Positions 47,340 through 60,042 of a DNA stretch of 64,000 nucleotides are shown one piece after another. The notes under the pieces were generated by a model. The model saw only the letters and a program-made list of their open reading frames with translations. It was not told where the DNA came from and ran no database searches. The translations under genes and the position numbers were made by a program. How positions within the stretch are numbered: position 1 is the stretch's first letter; every line of letters begins with the position of its first letter. The stretch is from Delphinus delphis (Eukaryota; Chordata; Mammalia; Artiodactyla; Delphinidae), in NCBI RefSeq assembly GCF_949987515.2, contig NC_082692.2:87863488-87927487 (forward strand). Direction: 5' to 3'.

Positions 47340-47520
47340 GTTTCAAAATATCCCTGTGTTGTATATAGGGCAGTTATAATTATAGCCAATTTAAAAATGA
47401 GAAACAGCCTGAGATAGGTTTACTATCCAAGGTCATACAACTGTAGTCACTGGTAGGCAGGAAAGGAACCTTTTCTTTAGACTCCAGATTCAGTGTTCTC
47501 CCTATCACATCAGCTGGTTG
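47340..47520 (-). repeat. MIR, antisense
   Basis: AATTTAAAAATGAGAAACAG, CTATCCAAGGTCATACAACT and CTCCAGATTCAGTGTTCTCC are antisense MIR landmarks. Confidence 0.65.
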
Positions 47521-49825
47521 TGAGTTTCAAGAGTGCTTGGGCCAGACCATTATGCAATGGGTAGTTTTTAACTTGGCCTGAACTTTGTGCCTCTTGCCAT
47601 CAACTCTCCAGTCAGTTGACAAGTGTCAACTTTGTTGTGAGCATAATAGTGCTTTATAACACTAGGAGACAAGAACAATTCAAACGCCCAAAACAAATGT
47701 AGCAAGAGAAGAAAAAGGTTCATAACCAGAAACATATTAGCAAAATAATATGCTCTGCTGATGCAGTTGAAATGAAAGCCTATATATGGTTAGTTTCATG
47801 TCTGTTTGGTTCCTCCTTGGAATTACTAATACAGTACTGAATATCTGCTTAGGAAAAGCATGTTTTTAATGATAAAACTCAATTTTAAAAGTGCAAATCT
47901 TCCATCAGAAAGCAGCCTATAAAGACACTATTCACTTGTATGAGATACCGGGTTTTTTGATGCCCAGTTATGCTTTGAGCTCACTCCTGAGAAAACAAAC
48001 ATCTCAGAGTTCTTATTTTTATTTTTGAATTCTCCCCATAATGCTGAATATAGGGATTACGTTCTCATACACTAAAAAAATACCGAGAAAATATTATTCA
48101 CTGACTTACTGAAGGTAAACCTCACAGAACAAAAACACCTCCTGGTTTCTTGGAGGGGCTGGAGTCAGTAATTCATTGTAGACACAGTAAAAAGCAACTC
48201 TCAGCACAGCTGCCTGCTCCTGCCCTGAGTGATGACTGATGAGGGAGGAAGTAGGCAGAGAATGCTCTTACGGATTTCTTGTAGGCAGGGTTCTTAACGT
48301 CAAGTTCATGGGTAACTTGGGGCTTCAGTGATAAACTTTACAAAGTCTGCAAACCACCACTAACAGTATGTAAATATATCTCCACACCTTTATATATACA
48401 CCCTAAGTGAAGCATATATAAACTTAGTCCCTTGTTAATAGTTCTGGTGTAAACCACCACTGTAGCTAACTTAGGGAACTAGATATCACAAGTCTCAAGA
48501 GAATTGTGTAGCCCACTGCTTCTTTTATAGAATCAGAGGCAATAGCTGAAATGTTGCATCTTCGCTATTGTAACTTCACTGCCCCAATCTCATGTGGATT
48601 ATGGGTAGGACAGAGTATTGTGATAATGTGCTTTGGACATAAATTTCAAGTGGAAGTTGCAAAGGTAAATAAGATTATGTTGCCTAATTCTGTTAAGTGT
48701 CCAAAAATATCCCATTACATTCATCATTAGTGATACCCATAAAAAATGTGGAATGAACAGCTATGTAAGGAATGATGAAGTGCTGGGAGAGCTGAGAATT
48801 TTAGGGTAAAATAAAGTAGATAGGTCAGGAGCAGAATATGTCTCCAGAGAAGGGAATGGGGTGGGTAATTGTACTGCAGTCATTAGGGTAGTCATTTATT
48901 AAATGTTAGGGTTCTTTATGTTTCATGAGATACTGTTTTATTTTTAAAAGGTGAGTCTTCTGTATTTTATTCTTTAGTAAACTCAAAATTTCATATCTGC
49001 CTCCATCACACTTCCTTCTTTTCTTACCATTGGATTATCGTTCATTTTCTTGAATTCTCTTACATTGCAAACTCCACAAAACATTTATTTTGTCATCTCC
49101 TATATATGTGTGGAATTTTTTCTGTATACAAATATCTGTGTTGAAAAGAAGACGATAAGAGAAAGTATCAGCTTCTGTGCTGAATGTCAGTAGGTACCTC
49201 TTTTCTGCAGATTTTCAAACCTACAAATCTCTTTTGTATTTTTTCATTGTTCTTATTAAAGGCATGTGACTTATAGTGAAATCTGCAGAGGTAAATTGGT
49301 ATCACAGAATAGAGTGTACTGTAAATGCCACAGTTCTGTGATAAACAAGGTAAGTCATGTTTGCTGTTTTGGCAAAAATTTCTTCATTTGTATTCTGGAA
49401 AGATAATAGTCGTCAGTTACTTGGAATACCTTTTCATGTTAGTGGATTCTATCTATGATTTATATTGAATTTCTGAAGAGGAAAAATGCAGATTTCGCTT
49501 CGTTGAGACAAAGAGTGTAGGGGAATTACAGAAATGCCAACTGTGGACAATTGTCAAGTTGGCATTCTAACTCTACTGATTGTGCTTTTTCTAGACTTGA
49601 AACCACCTTTTACTAATGATGAGATTTTGTAGGCCATAGGGTTTAGTGTAAAAGAGGTTCACTGCTTTATTGTAGAAGCTAAAAGGAAAAGAATTATCCC
49701 AGGTATCAAGCAGACGATAATTGTATTAATTTATGCACACATTTGCCATTACTGTAATTAGAGGTGAGAATCATCTTAGCAATGACCCTGTTCAATCCCA
49801 TAATTACCAGTGTCCTTGAAGGATA
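47521..49825. other. unassigned DNA
   Basis: About 2.3 kb with no recognised repeat or exon. A near-perfect 34-bp palindrome lies at 49533-49566. Confidence 0.45.
49533..49566. other. 34-bp near-perfect palindrome
   Basis: AATGCCAACT (49533-49542) pairs with AGTTGGCATT (49557-49566), and the loop holds a second perfect palindrome GACAATTGTC (49546-49555). Only a 3-nt/1-nt bulge separates the two stems. Confidence 0.9.
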
Positions 49826-49840
49826 GTATTTATTGCAATT

Positions 49841-50042
49841 TTTTTTTTTTTGTGGTACGCAGGCCTCTCACTGCTGTGGCCTCTCCCGTTGCGGAGCCCA
49901 GGCTCCGGACGCGCAGGCTCAGCAGCTATGGCTCACGGGCCCAGCCGCTCCGCGGCATATGGGATCTTCCCGGAACGGGGCACGAACCCGTGTCCCCTGC
50001 ATCAGCAGGCGGACCCTCAACCACTGCGCCACCAGGGAAGCC
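49841..50042 (-). mobile_element. short CHR-type SINE, antisense
   Basis: A T tract leads into TGTGGTACGCAGGCC, and the copy ends CACCAGGGAAGCCC. Only a weak TSD is seen (TGCA plus T run on each side). Confidence 0.92.
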
Positions 50043-51984
50043 CCTGCATTTTTTTTTAATTGTAAGAATAAGTGATTTACATAGGAATTTTTTTTTTTGA
50101 AGTTGTCGTGTTTGGGGGTTACCTGCATGAGAATTAATCTTTACGTAGGAAACCAAAGCAAAGTTTAAGCTTAGTTAATATATAAATATTTTTCTCTTTG
50201 ACTGGTTTAGACCTAAGTAAGCAGATTATATTCATATAATAAAAATGTCTTGTTTATTTAATAGGTAACCAGAGCTCTCATGGATAATCTGTCACGGATA
50301 ATAATAGACAAGTTTTGTGGTTTTATTACACTTAACAAAAATGGAGTAAACTGGAAACAATGCACAGTGTAAGAGCAGTGAGTTGAATTTATTCTATATC
50401 TTACTGAGGACTCTTGCCTGGGAGACAGCCTTTCAGATAGCTCTGAGGAACTGTTCAGAAGAAGTGTGTGGGGGGAGTAGAATATATGTGACTTTGGCAA
50501 AGGGGTACGTGCAGTCAAGCACACATCTTGATGGAAGATTGCCGCTATCACGAGGAACAGATATCTTAGGTCATATTTTAGTGCTTTTCTAAGTATGAGA
50601 AGATGCAAGAATTTAGGTTCACAAAACTTTCTCCTGAAAATATATCTAACTATCTGAGGGTCTTTTCTGCTTGTTTTCCTCAAGCACAGAGTGCCTCATT
50701 ACTGATCTTCACTCTTGAATTCCTTTCAGGGTGTACTGCAGGTTAGTGATTGCAGTAGTTTGTAGAACCAGATGGTGAGTGACATTCTTTAGTTTATAAT
50801 AGTTAATTTAACTTGATGCATGTTTCTAAATCAGTAAGGAATTTAATTAGGATAAGGGTTTCAACTATTTGACTTCGGATTACTCAAAGTTTCAAATATA
50901 TTCAAGTCTGTTGATGCTTTTCAAATAATAGAACCCTTAGTGAAAATCTGGAGGGTTATAAAAATTTTAATATCAAGTAAATAGACTTCTTCCTAGGCAT
51001 GATGAAAGAGAAGTAACAATTATTAAACTCCCAAATGATACTAAACAGGGTAAGTGTAACTCTTTATAAAGCATATTGAAGTTACGGTAGGATAGGAATA
51101 GCTGACTGGGTTACTTCTGCATTGGAAGATAAAAGGGTTTAGTTTGAATTGTCTAGGTTCAATGTGTTGTGATTTTAAAATACCAATTAAAATACCTTCT
51201 ATAGCCTGAAAGCCGCCAGGGGTATTTCATCTTAATGTCCATATAGTTTCTAGTAGACTGTGGCCATTTAGTCAAACTGTGAGAGAAACAAGTGTGTTTT
51301 TTCTGGTTGCTTATTTCATGTTTTCTTCCTAATAGATCTAATTTCCATATTGAAATGGTGCACATGACTTGTCAAGATTTTAGACCATATTTTGTTTGGC
51401 GTCTGGCTTGTTTAACCATTGTACACGTTTCCCACCATGCCTCTTTCCTCCCCTCTCCCTCTTTCATAATTTCCTTCTTGTCTTTTCAATAGAATTCTTT
51501 GTTTCTGTGGTTATTGTATGTGAGGGCTTGAGCCTAGCTTTCAGATCCAACTTTGGTAACATTTTCTCAATTATAAAACTCTTAAGACACTAATTTACTC
51601 TCAGAGCCTTCTTCAGCAAGGCAGCAATCTATCACAATAAGGTGCTGGCATCAAAATAGGGTGATTGTTGCAGATGTCTTTTTTCCCAAATAGGAACAGA
51701 ACATATCTGATTCATTACTTTCTAATGACACAATCTTACCCAATTTTATTTTGTTAAATGAGGCAAAAATAACTCAGGGTAATCTAAATATTCAATTCTG
51801 ATATTTATTTACAAAAGATTTATGGAAAAATATTTTTTAAAGCTGAGATTTTGAAAGTCATGAAAACCTAAACCTCAGGAAATGAGGGGAGTTTGCTGTT
51901 TATACACAGCGATCAAGCCCCCTTTCTCAGCGCTTTAACCTCCTGGAGGACCTGCTGTTTTCCCCCTTTTGCTATTTTCCCTTG
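50043..51984. other. unassigned DNA
   Basis: About 1.9 kb with no recognised repeat, exon or RNA gene. A 141-codon minus-strand open frame at 50258-50683 has no recognisable domain and is treated as chance. Confidence 0.45.
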
Positions 51985-52400
51985 AATCATATGACTTCTT
52001 TTCCCTTCCTTGACCATTGCTTAGGCTCTTCCTCAATCACTCCCTGTCTGCAGTGCTCTTCCCCAGAATCTACATGGCTAACTCCCTCCCCACCTTCCAG
52101 TATGTCTTCAAAGACCTACCTTGACCATTTATTGAATCCTGAAAAATACGCTCGCACCCCAACTCCTGGTTCCTTTCATTCTAGTTGACTTCTCCTTTTA
52201 TCTGTAGTACTCATCATCCTGTACTGCAGATAATTTACTTATTATATTTCTCATATATTTCTTTAACTCCCATCCTAGACTATAACCTCTATAAGGACAG
52301 GAATATTTGTCTCAGTGGCTCAGGGATATATTTTAATTACCTAGAACAGTGCTGGCTTATAGTAGGAGCTGAATAATTATTTGCTGAATGAATGAATGAT
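51985..52400 (+). mobile_element. L2 LINE 3' region, sense
   Basis: This is the longest L2 remnant in the window. CTTCAAAGACCTACCTTGAC and CTTCTCCTTTTATCTGTAG come from the end of the coding part and TAGACTATAACCTCTATAAG from the 3' UTR. It ends CTGAATGAATGAATGA. No frame is intact. Confidence 0.8.
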
Positions 52401-53767
52401 TTTACATGACCTGTTTCATCTGTTAGGCTTATCTCCATTACAAAGCAGTTCCATAAAAGATACGAAAAATACTCTTAACTATTCTTAAAAGTTAGGGTGT
52501 AAAGCATATACTCTGGCAAAGAGAATAAAATAATTACCAATGACTACAGGTTAGTTACCACAAATGTGATGGGACACTTCAGTTTTTGTTGTTAGACTCA
52601 AATCGTAAGAAAAATTCAGAGCACCTGCTTTATTCTTTAGAAAGAATACTATTAGAGAATTGTACTTATTGAAGTAAAAATATTCTAACGTTTTAACATC
52701 AGTAAAACTGTACATCATCAAAACATTTTTTGAGCAGAAGCAGATATGTTGTGAAAGTTTTGTAAAGATACATATCTGAAATAAATGGCAGATTTTGATT
52801 CCTTAAAGAATCATGGGTATCTTTCAACCAGAGTAGAAAATAACTTTTTTTCCCTATCAGAGTATTTTGTCCAAATTACAGATTCTATTAAAAAAAGAAT
52901 TAAAAAAATTTTTTTTAGCTTAAAGCTGTGGAACTATCTTTATCCCTTTTAATTTGTACTCTAGTTGATATTCAAATAAAATCTAAATAGATATCAACTT
53001 TTGATCTGAAAATAAATTAAGTTTTTAGAATAATATCTTTTGAGACACAGACATTTTCACTGTAAACACACAATAAGCATTCATCCAATAAATGCAACTT
53101 TGGCAGGCACTACATTTGCTGATTGAAGAAAGAATATTTAAAAACTACTGACTGAGAAGAAAGGTTCAATAGCAATCTCCAGTTTACGTTATGGAGAGAA
53201 AAAATGGTTTTCTTTGAAGAGTGGGGAAGATTTAATTAAACATAAAATAAGGAAAAGGTTACTTTCTGTTAAAATTTAGAAGGTTAAGAAGGTAAATACA
53301 AAGAAGTCCATGACACCATTTTTTCAAATTCTCACTTCATTTGCATCATACAAAGCAGATAAATCATGTACCCCTCCCCCCAAAGTGGGTAACAGAGATA
53401 TGTGTATAACATAAAAGAACATCTGTTAGTAGGTCTCTCCTGAAAGAAATGGGAAGGGCAAAAGCTTACTTGTTTCAGAATTAATTTGATAATGAGAGCT
53501 CTCTTTGAAACTTCAGATGGCTCAACACAGAAAAGCACAGAATATCAAAGCATACAGGGAATTTCCAATGTAAATTAATAGGATGATGGTAATACGCAGA
53601 GGCAGCGCTAATTCCTCCATTACTAATTGCTATAATCATAATATGGTAAGACAATATGGGAACACATGAAAGTAAAGAAAGAAAAAGGACACGTCTGTTT
53701 ATTATTAATTATGTCAGTATGAGATACAGCAGTAAATTCAGGCATGAGGGAAAACTCAGTTATTAGG
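52401..53767. other. unassigned AT-rich DNA
   Basis: Nothing is recognised. Confidence 0.45.
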
Positions 53768-53984
53768 GGTTTTTTGTTGTTGTTGTTGTTTTGTGGTATG
53801 CAGGCCTCTCACTGTTGTGGCCTCTACCGTTGCGGGGCACAGGCTCCGGACGCGCAGGCTCAGCGGCCATGGCTCACAGGCCCAGCCGCTCCGCGGCATG
53901 TGGGATCTTCCCGGACCGGGGCACGAACCCGTGTCCCCTGCATCGGCAGGCGGACTCTCAACCACTGCTCCACCAGGGAAGCCC
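53768..53984 (-). mobile_element. short CHR-type SINE with (TTG)n tail
   Basis: The body and the CACCAGGGAAGCCCC end are typical, but the left (tail) side is TTTTTTGTTGTTGTTGTTGT, so the tail reads (CAA)n on the SINE strand. No clear TSD was found. Confidence 0.92.
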
Positions 53985-54954
53985 CAGTTGTTGTTTTTTA
54001 TCATCCTTCCTCTGAGGGAATTGCTCTATTTCCAAAAATGAATTTTTTAAAAAAGAAAACTACAGCCTGTACTTTGAAATCAGGTACAAGGATCCTGTTA
54101 GCAATTGAAACCTTCCCCAAATTAGAAGAGGCTTAATTTAAACTTCTTAGGTCCAAGGCAATTGGATTGACTACTCTATAGTGCCTAGAATGCATTTACT
54201 GGGATGGTCAGTCACTTCTCCAGTCCTAAGAGTATAATCTCCAATTCAGAATCATCAGGGAACATCTATGGAAAATTTCTGGTTTGAGATTATTTTGTGC
54301 AAATTTAAATAAGGCCTAAGGAGAATCTAAAGGTTCCTCTGAGTTCCCTCAGCATGGTGGTGGGAGTTAAGGGGTTCTTTTGATAGAAATATCCTTTTCA
54401 TAAAGACTTTTTATCATCATATATAATTACCTCAAATAAAATATATGTTATTTGAGGATAATGGGAGGCAATAAGTAGAGGGAGTGGAAATATTACGTTT
54501 TTGCATATTGAGTTGTTATTTAATCATAAGTTGCTCAATGCCCCACTCTCAACTAATTATAAAGAAAAAAGAACCCATAAACTAAGTCATATTAAAATAT
54601 CAATGACTAATATTGTACAAAAAAATTGTATTAGTCTTTCCAAGGTCGTTTGCATCTTCAAACACAATGCCTAAAGATGGAGATATTTTCATTTAAACAA
54701 AGCATCTCTAGATAGTAGTAGAAGAGGTAGACATATTTGGATGTATGCTATCTTTCAAATCAAATACCATAGGACAATTTCTGTTATGCTTATAATGAGT
54801 ATCCTGGTTGCATATTAAAATGAAACTTCTCAGTGGGTTCTGATTGTAGACAACACAGAGTAAAGACACTCCACCCTGTATCTCCTACCAGAAGCAACTG
54901 TAAAACCTGGATAGCATGCATGAATCAGTTATTCTATGTCTCCTAAAAGTAAAT
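53985..54954. other. unassigned DNA
   Basis: Nothing is recognised. Confidence 0.4.
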
Positions 54955-55356
54955 ATATTCACAATAGACAAAAGGTGGAAACACCCAAATTTCCATCAAT
55001 GGATGAATGGATAAACATACATGCAATGGAATATTATTCAGCCTTAAAAAGGAAGAAAATTCTGACACATGCTATGGTAGAACATGGAAGAACCTTGAAG
55101 ACATTATCCTAAGTGAAATTAACGAGTCACAAAAAGACAAATACTGTATGATTCCATTTAAATACATCATCTAGAATAGTCAAATTCATAGAGACAGAAA
55201 GTAGGGGAGGGGAGAATGGGGACTTATTATTGCATGGGTGCAGAATTTCAGTTTTGCAAAGTGAAAAGTGTTCTGGAGATGGATGGTTGTGATGATTTGA
55301 AAACAATTCAAATGCACTTAATACTATGGAACTGTACACTTAAATTTGGTTATGAT
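54955..55356 (+). mobile_element. L1M-type LINE, 3' end, sense
   Basis: CAAAAGGTGGAAACACCCAA, GGAATATTATTCAGCCTTAA, CCTAAGTGAAATTAACGAGT and GGAACTGTACACTTAAATTT are the end of ORF2 and 3' UTR of an L1MA/L1MB-age copy. It is truncated at both ends. Confidence 0.85.
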
Positions 55357-55359
55357 GGT

Positions 55360-55580
55360 ATTATAGACTGAATTGTGTCTCCCCACCACATTCACATGCT
55401 GAAGTCCTGATCACCAGTACCTTGCAGTATGACTGTATTTGGGGATAGGGTCTTTAAAAAAGGTATATAAGACTAAATGAGGTCATAAGAGTGAGGCCCT
55501 AATCCAGTACGACAGGTGTCCTTATAAGAAGAGGAAGAGATTCCAGAGATATGCATGTACATAGAAAAGATACATTAATA
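55360..55580 (+). mobile_element. MLT1B-like LTR, sense, 3'-truncated
   Basis: It starts TATAGACTGAATTGTGTCTC, with TGCTGAAGTCCTGATCACCA and CTTATAAGAAGAGGAAGAGA, and is lost after about 55580 where L1 text begins. Confidence 0.78.
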
Positions 55581-56203
55581 CTGGATACCTAAATACATTT
55601 AAAAAAACCCAAAAAATGACAGGAAAGGGAAAAATAGGGAGACAGATACAGAGAGAGCCATCAAAAACAAATCATGGTAGAGATAGATCCACATATATCA
55701 GTAATTACATAATATATAAATGTTCTAAACACAATTAAAAGTCTCATATAAAATACATGACCTAACTATATGCTGCTCATAAGAAATTCACTTTAAATAC
55801 AGTCATGCAGGTTAATTAAAAGTCAAAAGATATACAATACAAACAGTAATCAAAGAAAGCTCAAGTGACTAATTACAGTGCTCTGAAGATAATATAGAGA
55901 AAAAATAATTTGCAGGTATAATGATAAAGTTCAATTCATTCACTAAGAAGATATAACATCCTAAATATGTGTGCACCAAACAGTAGGATATTAAAACATT
56001 ATAAAGCAAAAACTGATAGAACTGAAAGGAGAGACGGATAGATAAACAAATATATTTGTAGATTTCAATATTTTTTCTCAGTAATCAATAAAGCTAATAG
56101 GCAGAAAAATCACAAACTTAGAGAAAAACTAGAAAACAGCATCAACCAGCTGGATCTAGCTGATATACCTAATCCATATCATCAGGAAAATGCAAATTCT
56201 TTT

Positions 56204-56411
56204 TTTTTTTTTTTTTTTTGCGGTACACAGGCCTCTCACTGTTGTGGCCTCTCCCGTCGCGGAGCACAGTCTCCGGACGCGCAGGCCCAGCGGCCATGGC
56301 TCATGGGCCCAGCCACTCCGTGGCATGTGGGATCTTCCCGGACCGGGGCACAAACCCATGTCCCCTGCATCGGCAGGCGGACTCTCAACCACTGCGCCAC
56401 CAGGGAAGCCC
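56204..56411 (-). mobile_element. short CHR-type SINE, antisense, within L1
   Basis: A T tract leads into GCGGTACACAGGCC, and the copy ends CACCAGGGAAGCCC. The perfect TSD TGCAAATTCTTTT lies at 56191-56203 and 56412-56424 and consists of L1 sequence. Confidence 0.95.
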
Positions 56412-57658
56412 TGCAAATTCTTTTGACGTTGAACCTAGAACATTCACCAATGTGGACCTAATCATGAATCATAAAGAAAATTTAAAAGAATTGAAATAGA
56501 CTATACTCACGAATTGTATACAGTAATCATAATGGAATTAGACTAGAAATCATTAGGAGAAAGAAAACAGGAAGATCTTAAAACCCAAGAAAGTCGAACA
56601 ATACACTTCCTAATGATCCATGGATCAAAGAAGTCTGAAGGGATTTTAGAAAATATTTTAAATTGAATAGATATTAAAGCACCAGATGTCAAAAGTTTGT
56701 GCTATGCAACTGCTGCTGTGCGTGGTAGGAAATTTATAGCATTAAATGCTTATATTACAAAGGAGAAAGGTCTCAACTCAACATTATAGGCTTCCACCAT
56801 AGGAGACTGGAAAATAAAAAGTAAAATCAAAACAAGCAGAAATCAATGAAATTTAAAATAGGGGAACAATAGAGAATAATCAATGAAACAAATATGAATC
56901 TTTGAAAAGTCAATGACATAAATAAAGCTCTCCCAAGAATGACAAAAAAGGAGAAAAAACATAAATTAACAATAGCAGGAAAGAAAGAATATCCCTACAG
57001 ACATAAAAATGATGATAGGAATACTACAAACAGCTCTATGGACATAAATTTTCCAACTAGATAAAATGGATCAATTTTTTAAAAACCGTAAACTACCAAC
57101 ATTTGCCCAAGATGAATTTGGTAATCTAAATACTGCTTTATGTATTAGAGAAGTTGAATTTGCTACTAATACCTTTAAAAATGAAATACCCAAGCTCAAA
57201 CAATTTAATGGTGAATTCTACCAAACATTTCAAGAAGAAATAACACCAATTCTATGCAGTCTCTTCCAGAAAATAGAACATGCAGAATACATCCGATTTG
57301 TGTTCTGAGGCTGTCATTACCCTGATTCCAAAGCCAGACAAAGACAATATGAATGAAGAAAACTACAAACCTATACTCCTCATGAGCATAGCTGTAAAAA
57401 TCCTCCATAAACATCAGCATATAGAATCCAGCAACGTATAAAAGGAATAATACACCATGACCAAGTGAGATTTCTCCTAGAATTTCAAGGCTTTAAAATA
57501 TTAGAACATAAATCAATAAAATTAAATCATATTTTAACAGTCAAAAAAAGAAAAGCTACATGATCATTTCAACTGATGCAGAAAAAGCACCTGACAAGAT
57601 TCAACTTGCATTTGTAATATAAACTTTCAGGAAACTAAGAATATAAGAAAACTTATGT

Positions 57659-58159
57659 TGTGTAAGGTCTGATGTTATGGGCTGCCTCGTCATCTGGTGA
57701 GACTGGGAGGGCTTGAAGTAGCCTGAGCACAAGTTTCCTTCTCTCCTTTGCTTTTGGGGACAAGGTTCCCTAGCCAAACATCCCATTTTATCAAGGGAAT
57801 CTGGCACAATTTGTGCTTATCCCTGAGTAGTGAGTTTCAGTTCCTTGCCACCTCATGGAATTATTCAAACAAATCAATCATATCCTCAAGGGAATCTTTT
57901 TTTCTTTAAAACGGTACCTTCTTGATACTACAAACCTTGCCTCCCACTGCCCCTTTTTGATTATTCTGTTCCCAAGCTCAAACCCCTGTGGCCCTGCATC
58001 ATGTACAGTGTCCTTCTCCCCCATGCTGTGAATATATTTGACTAATAAACTGCTGTTGATCTCATCTGTCCAGTGTTGACTGTCCTGTGTTCTGCCATCT
58101 CCATAACCCTAGGGCAGGAATCTTTCCCTCACCAGTGGGATGAACAGGATGCAATTACA
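57659..58159 (+). mobile_element. solo ERV LTR inserted in L1
   Basis: This 501-bp insert breaks L1 text that is otherwise collinear. It has LTR-like ends (TGTGTAAGG ... ATTACA), a polyadenylation signal AATAAA at 58044-58049 about 110 bp from the right end, and near-matching 4-bp flanks (ATGT at 57655-57658, ATGA at 58160-58163). The layout suggests class I, but the family is not assigned. No viral genes are present. Confidence 0.65.
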
Positions 58160-58272
58160 ATGATGTCCTCAACTTAATAAAAGGACTCTAAATCAAAGCT
58201 ACAGCAAACATCATATTTAATGTTGAAAGACTAAATGTTTTCTCTTTAAGATTGAGGACAAGGTAAGGATTT

Positions 58273-58862
58273 TGTGGTGGGCAGAATTTGGAGATGGTCT
58301 CAAAATTGCCACCCCAGAGTTTAAATGTCTCACATGATACCTATCCTTTGAGTGTGGGCAGGACTTGTAAAGATGTTGGGATAGTCACTCTCTTGATTAG
58401 GTTAACGTTAATGGACAAAGGTTATAGAATTGTAACTTCCAAAATTACAATATATGAAACTCTGTCTTGGAAGTTGGAGAGAGAGCATCCTGTTGACTTT
58501 GATGAAGTATCCTGCCATGTGCTGAGAAAGCCACATGGCTAGGACCTGAGAGTGGCCTCTACTTTCTGAAAGTGACCCCAGCCATCAACTAGCAGAAAAA
58601 TGAAGACCTATCCTCAATCCCACACGGGCAAAGGACTGAATTTTGCCAATAACCTGTATGAACTTGGAAGAGGATCCCCAAATTTTACAGGAGAACACAT
58701 CTGACACTTTAATTTCAGACTTCTGAGATCCTCTACAGAGAACCTAGTCAAGCCATGCTTGGATTCCTGACACACAGGAAATTAGCAGGTTATATATGTG
58801 TTTTTTTTTTAAAGCTACTGAGTTTCTAGCAGTTTCTTATGTCGCAATATACAACTAATATA
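58273..58862 (+). mobile_element. MLT1 LTR, sense, within L1
   Basis: It starts TGTGGTGGGCAGAATTTGGA, has TTTGAGTGTGGGCAGGACTT, AACTTGGAAGAGGATCCCC and GGATTCCTGACACACAGGAA, and ends ATACAACTAATATA. The 5-bp flanks GATTT (58268-58272) and GATGT (58863-58867) are near-identical, as expected for an LTR retrotransposon. Confidence 0.82.
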
Positions 58863-59308
58863 GATGTCCTCTCACCACCCCTATTCTAGATTGTACTGGA
58901 AGTCCTAGCCAGTAAAAAGACATGCTAGGAAATAATATTTGCAAGTGGAGACAAGGGACTTTATCCAAAATATGTAAATAACTCTCAAAACTTAAAAGTT
59001 AGAAAACAGCTCAATTAAAAATGGGCAAATTACTTGAACAGACATTTCTCCAAAAATGGCAATAAACATATGAAACAGTGTTCATCACCATTAGCCATTA
59101 GGGAAATATGAATTAAAACTATGCTGAGATACCTCTACAGCCTATTAAAATGGCTAAAATGAAACAACTAACAATATCAAGTGTAGATGAAGATGCTGAA
59201 CAACTATAATTCTCATACACTGCTGATGGAAATGCAAAATGCTACAGCTATTCTAGAAACCAGCTTGGCAATTTCTTATAAAGTTAAACATATGATGCAG
59301 GAATCCCA

Positions 59309-59332
59309 TTCCTTGGTGTATACACCAAGGAA
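59309..59332. other. 24-bp perfect palindrome in L1
   Basis: TTCCTTGGTGTA is followed directly by TACACCAAGGAA. It sits where L1 ORF2 normally reads like TTCTGGGTATATACCCAAAG, so substitutions have completed a palindrome that L1 already nearly has. Confidence 0.9.
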
Positions 59333-59562
59333 ATTTAAAAATTTATTCATACAAAAATCTACATAGAAATGTTAATAGTGATGCTAATCATTGCTCTAAA
59401 CTGAAACAACTCAAATACACTTTAACTGGTGAATGGATACATAAATCGTGGTCATTCACACAGGAGCGTAATGCTCATCAGTAAAAGGAGGAACTACTGA
59501 GATAAACAAGACTTGGATGAGTCTCAAAGGCATTTTGCTGAAAGAAGCCTGTCTCAAAAGGA

Positions 59563-60042
59563 TGCAGCAGACAGAATAATAGCCCCCCAGAGATGTCTGT
59601 GTCCTAATTCCTGAAACCCATTAATGCATTTTTTTCTTACATAGCAAAAGGTACTTTGCAGATGTGATTGAATTGAGGATCTTGAGAAGGGGAACTTATC
59701 CTTTTAGGTCCAGTGTAATCATGGGGTCTTTATAAGAGGGAAGCAGGAGGGTCAAAAGGCAGAAAAAAGTGATGTGATGATGAAAGCAGAGGGAAACAAA
59801 GCAACACGATGATGGGCATGGACCAAGGAATGAGGACAGGCTGTATAAGCTGGAAAAAGCAAGGCAGTGGATTCCGCACTAGAGTCTCCAAAAGGAAAGC
59901 AACCCTGCTGACACATTGATTTTAGCCTGCTGACACTGAATTTGGACATTTGACTTTCCAAAATGTAAGATAATAAATTTACATTGTTTTAAGCTACAAA
60001 GTTTGTACTAATTTGTTGTAGTGGCAGTCAGAATCTAATACA
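59563..60042 (+). mobile_element. MLT1 LTR, sense, within L1 3' end
   Basis: TGCAGCAGACAGAATAATAG, CCAGAGATGTCTGTGTCCTA, TTTGCAGATGTGATTGAATT and TTTATAAGAGGGAAGCAGGA lead to an end GTCAGAATCTAATACA. L1 text stops just before it and resumes just after it. No clean TSD was found. Confidence 0.83.

Noticed and set aside
50258..50683. 141-codon minus-strand frame in unassigned DNA
   Set aside because: The composition and lack of any recognisable motif fit a chance frame. Protein or transcript alignment would be needed to revive it.
57066..57308. 80-codon plus-strand frame with FNGEFYQTFQEE
   Set aside because: It is a fragment of L1 ORF2 and not a host gene. It is annotated within the L1.
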